A stretch of DNA of 64,000 nucleotides from Paenibacillus sophorae (lineage in GTDB: Bacteria > Bacillota > Bacilli > Paenibacillales > Paenibacillaceae), in contig NZ_CP076607.1 in assembly GCF_018966525.1 (NCBI RefSeq), positions 434,001 through 498,000 on the forward strand, in the 5' to 3' direction. The notes under the pieces are model-generated. The model saw nothing but the letters and a program-made list of their open reading frames with translations. It did no database searches and was not told the origin of the DNA. Below, piece after piece: positions 51,989-61,524 of this stretch; position 1 is the stretch's first letter, and each line of letters begins with the position of its first letter. The translations under genes and the position numbers were made by a program.

Positions 51989-53675
51989 CAGCGTCCTCCT
52001 TCCTGAAAGGAATGGTGATCGAAGCAGCGGTCCCCTCTCCGGGTACGCTGTCAATGCGGATGCCATAGCGTTCCCCATACATCAGAACGAGGCGGCGATG
52101 CAGGTTGTTGAGTCCGATATGCGGCGACTCATTATCAGGGTCCAGCATAATCCCGCGAACCTGCCGCAGCCGCTCTTCGCTCATCCCTCCGCCGTCATCT
52201 TTTACCTCGATGGTTAGATCCGAACCGGCCACGTACCCGTTAACGGAAATATGCAGCCGTTCTTTCTGCCGATAGCCGTATTTGATCGAATTCTCAATAA
52301 CTACCTGCAGCATCAGCCTCGGAACGAGCGCACCCATCGCTTCTTCACTGACGTTCATCGTATAGCCCAGCCTCTCCTTGAACCGCATTTGCTGAAGCTT
52401 TAAGTAATCCGCGACATAGTTCAAATCATCCTTAAGGATCACTGTGCTTCCTTCCGTACTGATGCTGTAGCGCAGAAGCCTCGAAAGAATAAGTACAATA
52501 TCCTGCGCAAGCTTATTATCGACCACAATCGTATAACGCAGCGTTTCCAGCACATTAAAAATAAAATGAGGATGGAACTGCGACTGAAGATGCTTCACCT
52601 CGGCAACTCTCCTTAAGTCGGACAGCTCTTCATTTCGGGTAAGGAGTTCATTCAGACGGGCGAGCATCGTATTATACTGATTAGCAAGCGTCTCGAATTC
52701 ATCGCCGGAGTCAATATGAACATAAGATTGCATGTTCCCGGCCTGAAGCTCTCTGACGGCATAGATCAGCTTGTCGATCGCCCGGGTATGGCGTGAAGAA
52801 ACCGTCCTTGCAAGGATCTGGATCAGAAACAGCAGCAGTACACTGGCAACGGTAAAGAACACAACGAGCGACAGATAAGTATAGTTCATGAGCTGGATGG
52901 CATTCAGCGTATAGATTCGCCACTGCGCCTGCGGAATGGACGTTTCGCTGCCGTAATATTTTCCATTATTGATCACAATATATCCGTTTTCCTTCTCAAG
53001 CGTTAACTTATTCAGGAGCCCTCTTACAATGTTGTTGGTGGTGGCAATAATGGTCTGGTGCTGATCCGTCACGATGGCTATTTCATTATTTTGCACAAAA
53101 ATAAGCTTCTGAAAATCCTCTTCATACAACTGGTAAGTCAGATACCCTATGATCTTGCCGTCTTTCCGGATCTCCTTCGCAAAGGTATACACCGTGTAAC
53201 GGTCATGGGAAAAGCGGATATGATTGCTTTCGGCCAGCAGAGGCTGCCCGGTTCTGGACATCCGGAGCACGATGGCTTTCAGCGCATTTTCGGAGGACTC
53301 GGGACTGAGATTAGCGGAAGAAGCAAGGATCTCGCCATTCTTGTTCAGAATATGCATGATGCTCTTGACCTGCTGACGGTTGTTGAAATTGTAGAACTCT
53401 TCGTATACACGGGGACTGCCGCGCCGGGTATCGGCATACTCAATCACCTGGGGTAGCCCTGCCATCCGGTTCACTTCTTCATTGTAAGACCGGTATACCT
53501 CTCCAAGCGAAGAACGGATGGTCCTGCCGGCTTCCTTCGTCTGGTGGATCAGCATAAAACGGGCGTTGACGACGGTGAAGATCAGGAAAAGGATAAACAG
53601 CAGAAATATAGGCACAAAAGCATGCAGCAAAAACATGCGGCGGATCGAGTCCTTGAAGTTTCGCTTTTGGGCCAT
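51981..53675 (-). CDS. YesM-type sensor histidine kinase
   Basis: 564 residues. Membrane helix at about 18-38, large extracellular sensor (about 39-275), second helix near 280-300, HAMP, then a His_kinase domain with SQFHPHFIFNVLETLRY and N box IENSIKYGY and DDGGGMSEE. Belongs to the LytS/YesM group that often senses sugars or solutes via the partner importer. GGAAGGCG precedes ATG 53675. Confidence 0.89.
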   Translation of the reverse strand: MAQKRNFKDSIRRMFLLHAFVPIFLLFILFLIFTVVNARFMLIHQTKEAGRTIRSSLGEVYRSYNEEVNRMAGLPQVIEYADTRRGSPRVYEEFYNFNNRQQVKSIMHILNKNGEILASSANLSPESSENALKAIVLRMSRTGQPLLAESNHIRFSHDRYTVYTFAKEIRKDGKIIGYLTYQLYEEDFQKLIFVQNNEIAIVTDQHQTIIATTNNIVRGLLNKLTLEKENGYIVINNGKYYGSETSIPQAQWRIYTLNAIQLMNYTYLSLVVFFTVASVLLLFLIQILARTVSSRHTRAIDKLIYAVRELQAGNMQSYVHIDSGDEFETLANQYNTMLARLNELLTRNEELSDLRRVAEVKHLQSQFHPHFIFNVLETLRYTIVVDNKLAQDIVLILSRLLRYSISTEGSTVILKDDLNYVADYLKLQQMRFKERLGYTMNVSEEAMGALVPRLMLQVVIENSIKYGYRQKERLHISVNGYVAGSDLTIEVKDDGGGMSEERLRQVRGIMLDPDNESPHIGLNNLHRRLVLMYGERYGIRIDSVPGEGTAASITIPFRKEDADV

Positions 53676-53789
53676 CGCCTTCCTCTCCTTCATATACCGA
53701 TTGATTTCCACTATCGTAGCCGATTGGGTCCCTCCGGGCAAGCTGCAAAAAGCCGGCTCCCGCTATGCGGAAACCGGACTTAAGCAAAC

Positions 53790-55445
53790 CTACATGGTCA
53801 CATCTTTCTTGCCTGTCAGCTTGAAGAAGAGCAATAGCGACAGGACGGTGATGACAGTAAGCAGCGTGGACAGCGCCGCGGCCACACCGTAATTGCCGCG
53901 GACAACCTCCGTATATACGGCTACGGTCATCGTCCTGGTCTTTCCTGTATACAAAATAATAGAGGTGCTCAGCTCCGTAATAATGCTGATCCAGCTTAAT
54001 ATAGCGCCGGCGATTACACCCGAAATCATCATCGGCACCGTAATTCGGAAGAACGTCTTCATGGTGGAAGCACCCAGACTGATTGCGGCTTCTTCAATGC
54101 TGTCGTTCACCTGATGCAGCACGGCTGCGCTGGAACGGATCGTGTAAGGCAAGCGCCGGATGACGAATGCCGCGATCAGGATGGCAGCCGTGCCGCTTAA
54201 GAGAATCGGCGGCTTGTTGAAGGTTACCAGCAGCGCAATGCCCAGAATTGAACCGGGTACAATGTACGGCATCATCGTGAAGGTATCCAGCAGATTGGCG
54301 ACAGCGCCCTTTCTTTTCACCGTGGCATAGGCGATCAGAACAGCCGTAAGTGTAATGATTATAATCGTAATAATCGCCAAGAAGAAGGTATTGGTGATCG
54401 AATCGCCGACTTTGGTAAAGGCTGCTCGGTAGCTGTCAAGAGAATAGCCGTCCACAAAGATTTTGCCCGATGTCTTGAGAAACGAAGTATACGCCACATA
54501 GACTTGCGGCATCATGGCCAGGATGGTGAACAGATAGACGTAAGCGTGGGCGGCAATATTCGCCAGCCCTTTCTTCGGTTTCGGTTCGATCGGATTCAGC
54601 GCGCTCATGCTGTAGGACTTGCGGTTCGCGATATACTTTTGCAGCAGAAAGACCGCGGTTGTGAACAGCACGACGACAACGCTGATGGCTGCCGCGAATC
54701 CGTCGTCGCCGCCAACCTCACTGATGAATTCATTAAAGATCAGGACAGGGACCGTCCGGAAGCCCTCCCCGATCAGCATGGGCGTACCGAAGTCGGCAAA
54801 AGCCCGCATGAACACGAGCAGGCCGCCCGCAAGCAGCGTTGGCGTGATGAGCGGCACGAGCACCTTCCACATTTTCCGGAGACCCGTACAGTTCATGCTC
54901 TCTGCCGCTTCCATCAGCGAATGATCGACATTCTTGAGCGCACCCGAGACATACATGAAGATCAGCGGCGACAGCTGCAGGGTCAAGACGAGCAGAATTC
55001 CGGTAAACCCGTAAATATCGGGCATCTGCAGCCCAAGTACCCGATCGGCGAATTTCGTAATGACCCCGCTTCTGCCCAGCAGCAGAATCCACGCGTACGC
55101 TCCGATAAAAGGCGCCGACATGGAGGAAATCAGGATCAGGATTTGGATTGCGGCGCTGCCTTTAATCTTTATGGTGGACATGATATACGCGAGCGGACCG
55201 GCAACAATTACGGACAATACCGTAACGCATATCGTCACCTTGAGGCTGTTCCACACGGCATTCATATAATAGGCTTTGCTGAAAAATTTGTGGAAATAAG
55301 CGAGCGAGAATTCGCCCGTAGTCCCGTCAAAGAAGCTTTTAATCAGAATCATGAACAAAGGCAAAGCCAGAAAGATGATATAACCGAGAAAAATAATAGC
55401 GGTAATCAACGACCAGATATCTCTTCGCTTCATTGCCTTGTTCAT
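53790..55445 (-). CDS. ABC importer permease, fused two-lobe type
   Basis: 551 residues with 12 helices, two BPD_transp_1 domains in one chain as in FbpB/AfuB/ThiP. EAA-like loops: LMEAAESMNCTGLRKMWKVLVPLITP and SIEEAAISLGASTMKTFFRITVPMM. Partner of the adjacent ATPase and binding protein. Substrate likely ferric iron, hexose phosphate or a phosphonate, not decided from sequence. Overlaps the ATPase stop by four bases. Confidence 0.89.
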   Translation of the reverse strand: MNKAMKRRDIWSLITAIIFLGYIIFLALPLFMILIKSFFDGTTGEFSLAYFHKFFSKAYYMNAVWNSLKVTICVTVLSVIVAGPLAYIMSTIKIKGSAAIQILILISSMSAPFIGAYAWILLLGRSGVITKFADRVLGLQMPDIYGFTGILLVLTLQLSPLIFMYVSGALKNVDHSLMEAAESMNCTGLRKMWKVLVPLITPTLLAGGLLVFMRAFADFGTPMLIGEGFRTVPVLIFNEFISEVGGDDGFAAAISVVVVLFTTAVFLLQKYIANRKSYSMSALNPIEPKPKKGLANIAAHAYVYLFTILAMMPQVYVAYTSFLKTSGKIFVDGYSLDSYRAAFTKVGDSITNTFFLAIITIIIITLTAVLIAYATVKRKGAVANLLDTFTMMPYIVPGSILGIALLVTFNKPPILLSGTAAILIAAFVIRRLPYTIRSSAAVLHQVNDSIEEAAISLGASTMKTFFRITVPMMISGVIAGAILSWISIITELSTSIILYTGKTRTMTVAVYTEVVRGNYGVAAALSTLLTVITVLSLLLFFKLTGKKDVTM

Positions 55446-56548
55446 ACGCGTGTTCCCCTGGTCAGGTTGACTTCTCCCGATGCGTCATAGACATTAATCG
55501 TCCGTGGATTGACCTTAAGCCATACATTCTCCCCCGGCTCCATCCCGCCGCTCCCGGCGGACGGCTGGATAATTTCGACTTCTTGTCCATTCTCGAGCCC
55601 CACCTTCAGGTGAGTGTTCAGGCCGAGAAAAATGCTGCTCACAATCTTTCCTCTGAGGCCAGAGCCGTCACCCGACAGAGTGAACTCCTCCGGCCGCACC
55701 GACAGCTTAACATCTTGAGCGGAACCGTGAGACTTGTCCGCTTTCAGCCCGGGTATCCGCTCCGAGTAGCTGTCCCCGATACGGAGTACAGTCTCTCCGT
55801 CATCACCTGCGGACATCACCGCGTCCATAATATTGGTACGCCCGATAAAGGTCGCTACGAACAGATTGGCTGGACACTGATAGATTTCGCGGGGCGTTCC
55901 CACATGCTGAATAACGCCGGATTTCATGACCGCAATCCGGTCCGAGACCGCCATCGCCTCTTCCTGATCATGCGTCACATATACGGTTGTAATGCCAACC
56001 TCCCGCTGGATCTCCTTAATCGCATTCCGCATGTCGACCCGAAGCTGGGCATCCAGGTTGGACAGCGGCTCGTCCATCAGCAGAACATCCGGGCGGATGA
56101 CGATCGCTCTGGCCAGCGCGACACGCTGCTGCTGTCCTCCGGACAGGTTCTTCGGCATCCGGTCCTGATAGGGCTCAATTTGCACGACCTTCAGCATCTC
56201 CTGGACTCTCCGGATTCTTTCCGCCTTGTCGATCTTTCGGTTCGTTAGTCCAAACTCTACATTTTGCGAGACATTCAGGTGGGGGAAAATCGCATAATTC
56301 TGAAATACCATCCCGATGTTCCGCTTACCCGGAGCAACCTGGTTTATTACCCGATCATTAAATGAAAGCTTGCCCCCTTCAATGCTGTTGAACCCCGCGA
56401 TCATCCGCAGCAAAGTCGTCTTCCCGCACCCCGAAGGGCCTAAAAGGGTGAAGAACTCACCCTTTTGGATCTCAAGAGACAGCTCCGGAATCACCGTTGT
56501 ATTCCCGTATTTCTTGACTATATCACGAAATGAAATCGTAACGCTCAT
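55442..56548 (-). CDS. ABC importer ATPase (FbpC/PotA type)
   Basis: 368 residues. Walker A GPSGCGKTT, signature LSGGQQQRVALARAI, Walker B VLLMDEPLSNLDAQLR and a C-terminal TOBE domain (about 280-365, VRPEEFTLSGDG). ATG 56548 begins MSVTISFRDIVKKYG; the frame extending to 56632 overlaps the binding-protein gene. Energises the permease. Confidence 0.91.
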   Translation of the reverse strand: MSVTISFRDIVKKYGNTTVIPELSLEIQKGEFFTLLGPSGCGKTTLLRMIAGFNSIEGGKLSFNDRVINQVAPGKRNIGMVFQNYAIFPHLNVSQNVEFGLTNRKIDKAERIRRVQEMLKVVQIEPYQDRMPKNLSGGQQQRVALARAIVIRPDVLLMDEPLSNLDAQLRVDMRNAIKEIQREVGITTVYVTHDQEEAMAVSDRIAVMKSGVIQHVGTPREIYQCPANLFVATFIGRTNIMDAVMSAGDDGETVLRIGDSYSERIPGLKADKSHGSAQDVKLSVRPEEFTLSGDGSGLRGKIVSSIFLGLNTHLKVGLENGQEVEIIQPSAGSGGMEPGENVWLKVNPRTINVYDASGEVNLTRGTRV

Positions 56549-56570
56549 ATCAACACCCGCTTTGCTGTTA

Positions 56571-57605
56571 TTACTTGGACAGGCTGGTGAACAGCTCCGT
56601 GTATTTCTCAATAATCTCTTTCTTATGATCACTTACATAAGTAATGTCTTCTTCAATCACTTTAATCTGGTCCATTGGCGTCATATAGCTTCCAAGCTGT
56701 GCATCCGCTCTAAGCGGCCGATTCGTTGTTTCTGTGCCGAGGGCGTCCTGCGCTTCCTTGGAAATCAGGAAGTCGATGAATTTCTTGGCGTTCTCTTCAT
56801 GCTTCGCGCCTTTGACAATTCCCGCTACCCCGTCCAGGAACACCGTACCTTCCGAAGGGTACACGACGCGAACCGGAGCCCCGTCTCTGACATAGCTTGC
56901 GGCCGGATCTTCATACGTCAGCGCCACGATATACTCGCCGTCAGCTACGCTCTTATGCGCTTTACTGGAGCTGCCGGCGATTTTGCCGTCCAGGTTCTTG
57001 ATCAGTTCACCGACATAATTCCATCCGGCGTCCGAGGTATAGTCATTGCCTTTTGCCTTCAGCATATTGGTCAGCTGGTGGAAGGCCGAACTGGAGTTGG
57101 CCGCGTCCGCCATCGCGATTTTGCCTTTCAGTTCCGGGTTGAGCAGGTCTTCATAGCTGTTGATTTGAATATCTCCGGCCAGGTTGGTATTTACAAGCAT
57201 TACACTGCCATCGGAGACATAAGAGGTCATAATGCCTGTCGTGTTCCGGTGACCTTCGAGCAGGTACTGGTCATTGGGTGACACGTACTTCTCGAACAGG
57301 TCGGCATTCGCATTGAACAGATCAAATGCTCCGCCGAACATGACATCGGCATAAGGATTATCTTTCTCCGACTGGATTCGCTTAATCAGCTCACCGCTGC
57401 CCGCGGACACAAGCTCCACCGTAATGCCCGTCTGCTTCTCGAACAGCGGAACCAGCGCGTTAATCATGCTTTCGCTGTTCGGCGTATAGACTACAAGCTT
57501 ATTTGAACCGCTTGCTTCATTTCCTTCCGAACCAGAATTTCCGCAAGCCGCCAATACTCCGGCCAATAACGTCAGAATTACTGACAACCTCAACCACTTC
57601 ATCAT
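56571..57605 (-). CDS. ABC importer solute-binding lipoprotein
   Basis: 344 residues. Signal with lipobox AGVLAACGN (Cys21), then the periplasmic-binding fold of the Fe3+/AfuA/2-aminoethylphosphonate cluster: LVVYTPNSESMINALVPLFEKQTGI, SEKDNPYADVMFGGAFDLF and GSSSKAHKSVADGEYIVALTYEDPAA. Tyr pair for ferric iron (YY near C-terminus) is not seen, so iron is uncertain. First gene of the five-gene operon. Confidence 0.88.
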   Translation of the reverse strand: MMKWLRLSVILTLLAGVLAACGNSGSEGNEASGSNKLVVYTPNSESMINALVPLFEKQTGITVELVSAGSGELIKRIQSEKDNPYADVMFGGAFDLFNANADLFEKYVSPNDQYLLEGHRNTTGIMTSYVSDGSVMLVNTNLAGDIQINSYEDLLNPELKGKIAMADAANSSSAFHQLTNMLKAKGNDYTSDAGWNYVGELIKNLDGKIAGSSSKAHKSVADGEYIVALTYEDPAASYVRDGAPVRVVYPSEGTVFLDGVAGIVKGAKHEENAKKFIDFLISKEAQDALGTETTNRPLRADAQLGSYMTPMDQIKVIEEDITYVSDHKKEIIEKYTELFTSLSK

Positions 57606-57922
57606 TTTTCTTGCCCCCTCAATTGGAATATACGTTCATTCTACCAGCCCGAAATTTGTTTAAAATCCTAAAATTCGATAATATCATCCAAAATACGCAA
57701 CCAACTTGTCGCATTATGTAGTATTAACTCACATGAACATCGTCATGATAGCGTTATATTGCAACTATTTTCCTCTAAACGAGAAAAAGCAGGTCATCCC
57801 AGTGTAAGGATGGCCTGCTTTTTGTCATTTCTCATGCTTTGTGTTCTGAGTTGCCTACCTGCTAAGCGAGCTAAGGCAACTTTTGCAGAGGTCTCCGCTA
57901 TAAAGCGCCCCTCTTCATGATT
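57606..57922. other. Intergenic region with a terminator
   Basis: 317 bases. Holds a hairpin at 57784-57823: AAAAAGCAGG pairs with CCTGCTTTTT with an inner ATCC/GGAT, which ends the nucleosidase gene on the minus strand. The promoter of the importer operon must lie around 57610-57700; no perfect boxes seen. Confidence 0.5.
57784..57823 (-). terminator. Terminator of the secreted nucleosidase gene
   Basis: Ten-base arms AAAAAGCAGG / CCTGCTTTTT; T run on both strands possible. Confidence 0.7.
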
Positions 57923-59149
57923 TTATTGTGCTGTGATAGACAGATCCACACCTTCGGTTTTCGTCTCTAATCCGAATGCTTTCGAGACGAGATCCAGGCT
58001 CACGTAGGTCTTTCCGTTAACAACCACAGATGGGGACTCGACCTGCTGCTTCATTCCTTGCATATCGAGGAAGAAGCTATCACCCGACTTGAAAGTCGCT
58101 GTTTTCATATCATATTTGAATGAAATGGACTTTGTCTTCGAATTGAAGGTTACACTGGACTGCTTGGTTCCGGAGAGCACGCCCGCTAGATTGCGGATCG
58201 GAATCAGGGCTTTTCCTTTGTAATCCAGCATGTAAATATCTTGTTTAACGCCGTTCACATAGAGATTGAAGCCATTCACCTTGGTAATCGTGGAGAAATT
58301 AACCTGCTTGTCGATCGCTTTAATGACCTCAACCACAAATTCGCCTGTCCAGATGCCGGCGTTTCTGCCGCTTGTAGGATTCCAATGCTCATCATGTCTG
58401 CCTGCGTCGGACATCCCTCTGATGCCTACGAAAGGAACGTGGAAGCCATTCGCTACTTGAGCTACGGAAGCCGTCTCCATATCCTCTGCCATCATGCCAA
58501 GTACTTCATTGGTCCACAGAATCCGATCCACTTCGTTATTGAATTGGTCGGCGCTGCCGATCGTCCCGGCATAAACGTGCCCATGCATGTACTTGTTCTG
58601 TACCGACATTGCGGCTTCGACCAGTTCCGGCGTGCTTTTGAACGTTTTGTATTTCATCAGGTTGTCGTCGTCATCCCGCACATCGGTCGTCATCATATTC
58701 CACGTTTCCGGTTTGCTGCCTTCTCCCGCTTTTCTTGTCGGGGAGATTGTGTTGATATAATTGATCAGTTCCTTACCGACGACAATGTCGTACAGATGCG
58801 TTTTCTCATCATGGCCTCCGGCTGTGCCCTGATTAATGATCGCGCGCGGATGGAAGGTATTAATAAGCAGCGTTGTCGATGTGGCCGCATTGACCATCCC
58901 CATCTCCGTCCGGCTTACAATGACCGGGATTCCGTCAATTTTGCCTATGTAGTAGCTGTACATGCCGACTTTTTGCGTTTTGTATTGGCCCATTGCTTTG
59001 AGCAGCGATTCGATTTCGACGTCAAGCGCTCCCTGTACCGCGATTGGGGCCTTTTCTACATTTTTCGCGCTTACCGCCGACGGCTGATAGGTGAAGCTGC
59101 TGATTGCTACCATACAAAATACGATTAACATTGCTGTGGCTCTTCTCAC
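57923..59149 (-). CDS. Secreted MTA/SAH nucleosidase with copper-amine-oxidase-N-like tail
   Basis: 408 residues. Signal peptide (about 1-28) ending SAVSA, then a purine-nucleosidase domain: MGMVNAATSTTLLINTFHPRAIINQGTAGGHD, later MMAEDMETASVAQVANGFHVPFVGIRGMSD with the catalytic Glu/Asp. Residues about 290-408 form a stalk-like copper amine oxidase N-terminal domain (YVNGVKQDI...ALIPIRNLAGVL...SVVVNGKTYVSLDLVSKAFGL). GTG 59149 with GGAGG nine bases before. Exported nucleosidases are unusual, since the substrate is normally cytosolic. Confidence 0.85.
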   Translation of the reverse strand: MRRATAMLIVFCMVAISSFTYQPSAVSAKNVEKAPIAVQGALDVEIESLLKAMGQYKTQKVGMYSYYIGKIDGIPVIVSRTEMGMVNAATSTTLLINTFHPRAIINQGTAGGHDEKTHLYDIVVGKELINYINTISPTRKAGEGSKPETWNMMTTDVRDDDDNLMKYKTFKSTPELVEAAMSVQNKYMHGHVYAGTIGSADQFNNEVDRILWTNEVLGMMAEDMETASVAQVANGFHVPFVGIRGMSDAGRHDEHWNPTSGRNAGIWTGEFVVEVIKAIDKQVNFSTITKVNGFNLYVNGVKQDIYMLDYKGKALIPIRNLAGVLSGTKQSSVTFNSKTKSISFKYDMKTATFKSGDSFFLDMQGMKQQVESPSVVVNGKTYVSLDLVSKAFGLETKTEGVDLSITAQ

Positions 59150-59245
59150 CTTTGCATTCCTCCAATAATACTTTGATATTAATATTTTAAATATTAATAT
59201 AATCAATAGCGGCTAAAGATGTAAAGGAGGAATTTTCACTGCCTA

Positions 59246-59827
59246 TCAATTCTTCATTTGCCGGCTCCCGCTTACTCCATAGTGAAGCAGAACGACTCCT
59301 GACTTGAAACTCCTGGTCTCCAGCAGCTCCAGCTTCATTGTATTGACATCTTTAAACAGCGGTCTGCCCGCTCCAATGACAACCGGGGTGAGCACTAGCA
59401 GGTACTCATCGATCAATCCTTCATTTGCAAGCTGCTGAACAATCGTTCCGCTGCCAAATACAGTAATATCAGCACCTTCGCCTTCTTTTAACCTTCTTGC
59501 TTCCTCTGCAAGATTGCCGCTGAGCAGCCTGGAATTCTCCCAGTTCACTTCCTGTAAGGTTATGGAAAATACCACTTTGGTCATCTGGTTTAATTCATTG
59601 GCCATCATCCGTGCTCCTTCGGGAGCATTCGGATTGCCTGCTACATGCGGCCAGTAGCTTTCGAACATCTGGTAGGTCGCCCTGCCAAACAATACCGTAT
59701 CTGGACTCATCATTTCATGTGCGGCTTTGTCGACCTCGGGATCATGGATAAACCAGTCGATTTCTCCGCCCGGACCTGCATAATAACCATCGATAGAGAC
59801 ATTGTTGAACACAACTATTTTTCTCAT
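59246..59827 (-). CDS. RibD C-terminal/dihydrofolate reductase-like protein
   Basis: 193 residues. MRKIVVFNNVSIDGYYAGPGGEIDWF, LFGRATYQMFESYWPHV and DITVFGSGTIVQQL are typical of stand-alone RibD_C/YyaP-like reductases. NADPH-binding, substrate unknown. GAGGTTTCC-like ribosome site precedes ATG. Confidence 0.86.
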   Translation of the reverse strand: MRKIVVFNNVSIDGYYAGPGGEIDWFIHDPEVDKAAHEMMSPDTVLFGRATYQMFESYWPHVAGNPNAPEGARMMANELNQMTKVVFSITLQEVNWENSRLLSGNLAEEARRLKEGEGADITVFGSGTIVQQLANEGLIDEYLLVLTPVVIGAGRPLFKDVNTMKLELLETRSFKSGVVLLHYGVSGSRQMKN

Positions 59828-59973
59828 CTGGAAACCTCTTTCATAGAAAAATCAAAATGCTGGCCGGAAACGTCCAGCCCGTAGAGGATATATATCAATC
59901 TTTAGCAGAATCCATCTCTTTGTTCAAGAAGCATTAAGAAAAACAATCGTACTTATCACTCGCACAGCAACCT

Positions 59974-60021
59974 AAAGAACCTTCAGGCCCCTCATTTAAA
60001 CAAGGGATTGAAGGTTCTTCT
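59974..60021. terminator. Hairpin between the ger operon and the reductase gene
   Basis: GAACCTTCA (59977-59985) pairs with TGAAGGTTC (60009-60017). On the minus strand it ends the ger operon; T-rich sequence flanks. Confidence 0.65.
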
Positions 60022-60065
60022 TGTCATTGCCGCATCAGCCGGGATTCAATTAGGTGCCCATATAG

Positions 60066-60290
60066 TCAATCCGTTTTCAATAATGAACCGAGCGGCTGCA
60101 GAATCGTTTCCAAGCCTTTACTTGGATTGGGCAGATGGACATTAAACGAAACCAAAATGCTTAACGTTATGCCTGTTAGGAGAAGCAGGGAATAAACGAT
60201 CAGATCTTTTCTCTGTTTCTTTTTAATCAAGAGGGGAACATCCCAGCCGGCCAGCAGGATAAACAGGAGTATAATCGCCATGATCTTCAT
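60066..60290 (-). CDS. Small membrane protein at the end of the ger operon
   Basis: 74 residues with two helices (about 2-20 and 30-50) and a short C-terminal tail. It begins two bases after the GerC-like stop, so it is co-transcribed. Small proteins of this kind accompany some germinant receptors (GerXD-like), but no sequence family was recognised. Confidence 0.65.
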   Translation of the reverse strand: MKIMAIILLFILLAGWDVPLLIKKKQRKDLIVYSLLLLTGITLSILVSFNVHLPNPSKGLETILQPLGSLLKTD

Positions 60291-60292
60291 CC

Positions 60293-61498
60293 TTATTTAT
60301 TCTCCTCTTCCACCATGATCATCGACTTGTTCGTCAGACCTGTGCGGACCACTTTTGTATGAGGATGAATGTCCACTTCCACCCTGGAAAATTCATCATC
60401 CCATCTGTCTTTATACTGCCGATTCCACGCTTTCGGGTAGGCTCGATATACAGCGGTGCCTAACCCGAATATGTCCGAATTGAACGTTTTTTGTGCCTTG
60501 AAGAGCGTTAATTCTATTCTTTTCCTAATCTCTTGTTCCAATTCTTTTTCGATATATTGAATGACCTGCGGTTTACTAATATCCAACTGGGAGTTATTCT
60601 CAAACAGAATATTTTCCGTATGAATTTCCACATTGATTTTGATCTTGTCATTCCTGATAGCCGGTTTGATTTTCGTCGTTGCTCCAAATACCAGCACAGT
60701 GAACCTCCCTCCGCCTTTCTCCTTCGGAATGTCCACGGTCACGTAACTAGTCTTCAATTCATTACGTAGCCACAGCACGCCGCGTGTCTCCGTGTCATCC
60801 AGCCATCCGACCAGTTTATCCTTGTGTAAAACGGCTGTGCCTGAAATGGCGGCGTTCTTATCCTGTCCGGAAGAGCCTTCTTCACTGCCTTCCTCCGCTG
60901 GTTTTAGCGTCACTTGGGCCGCGACCGGCTCGATCCCGTCTGTAAGCAGCATATGAATAAAGTCTTTCAAGTAGATCTGGAGCCCGATATGGCGCTTCTC
61001 CTCTTCCCTGATTTCCTCAGCGGAAACCTTCTCCCATTTGGCGTTGAGATTCAAAATATCCCCCGCTTTCCCTTTGCTAAATAAAATATAACTGCGTAGA
61101 CGGGATTCCCGGTAACGGGTAAAAAAATCAAGTACGGGCGCAACACCCTCCCGGGCCAGATTTTCCCCGATCACAATAATCCGGCTATGAGAGAAAAACA
61201 ACCTGCGGGGAAGCTTTTCCTGCAGTTTGCGGCAAGCGTCCATTATCGTTTCCCCCTTCTCGGATACGATCACGGTTGGTTTATTTCCGCCGCCGCTACC
61301 GCCGCCTTTTCCGGAACCTTCGGCCGGTCCGAGCATCAACGGAACGGCAATCTGCAGCGTCAACAGGTAGTTCCCGTCGTCCATCTTGTCAATGGCCGTA
61401 GCGGTTACAATCGACAGATCGTTGAGTTCAACCCGGCTCCAGCAGCCGGTCATCGGCAGCATCGCGATGATTAACACCAGAATCCCTAACTTTCTCAT
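60293..61498 (-). CDS. Germinant receptor lipoprotein, GerC type (Ger(x)C)
   Basis: 401 residues. Signal LVLIIAMLPMTGCWSRVELNDLSIVTATAID with lipobox MTGC. Three-domain GerC layout; ALFKAQK-like LTLFKAQKTFNSDIFGLG near residue 360. ATG 61498 is the third of three tandem ATGs, the one with proper spacing from GGAGG. Sits in the spore inner membrane (family knowledge). Confidence 0.9.
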   Translation of the reverse strand: MRKLGILVLIIAMLPMTGCWSRVELNDLSIVTATAIDKMDDGNYLLTLQIAVPLMLGPAEGSGKGGGSGGGNKPTVIVSEKGETIMDACRKLQEKLPRRLFFSHSRIIVIGENLAREGVAPVLDFFTRYRESRLRSYILFSKGKAGDILNLNAKWEKVSAEEIREEEKRHIGLQIYLKDFIHMLLTDGIEPVAAQVTLKPAEEGSEEGSSGQDKNAAISGTAVLHKDKLVGWLDDTETRGVLWLRNELKTSYVTVDIPKEKGGGRFTVLVFGATTKIKPAIRNDKIKINVEIHTENILFENNSQLDISKPQVIQYIEKELEQEIRKRIELTLFKAQKTFNSDIFGLGTAVYRAYPKAWNRQYKDRWDDEFSRVEVDIHPHTKVVRTGLTNKSMIMVEEENK

Positions 61499-61524
61499 CA
61501 TCATCCTCCTTCCATGAACCAAGG

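Noticed and set aside
54504..55490. 328-codon frame antisense to the ABC permease
   Set aside because: Charged, low-complexity translation typical of the reverse strand of a membrane-protein gene; no start signals.
58241..59128. 295-codon frame antisense to the nucleosidase
   Set aside because: No ribosome site and no recognisable domain; the sense gene is certain.
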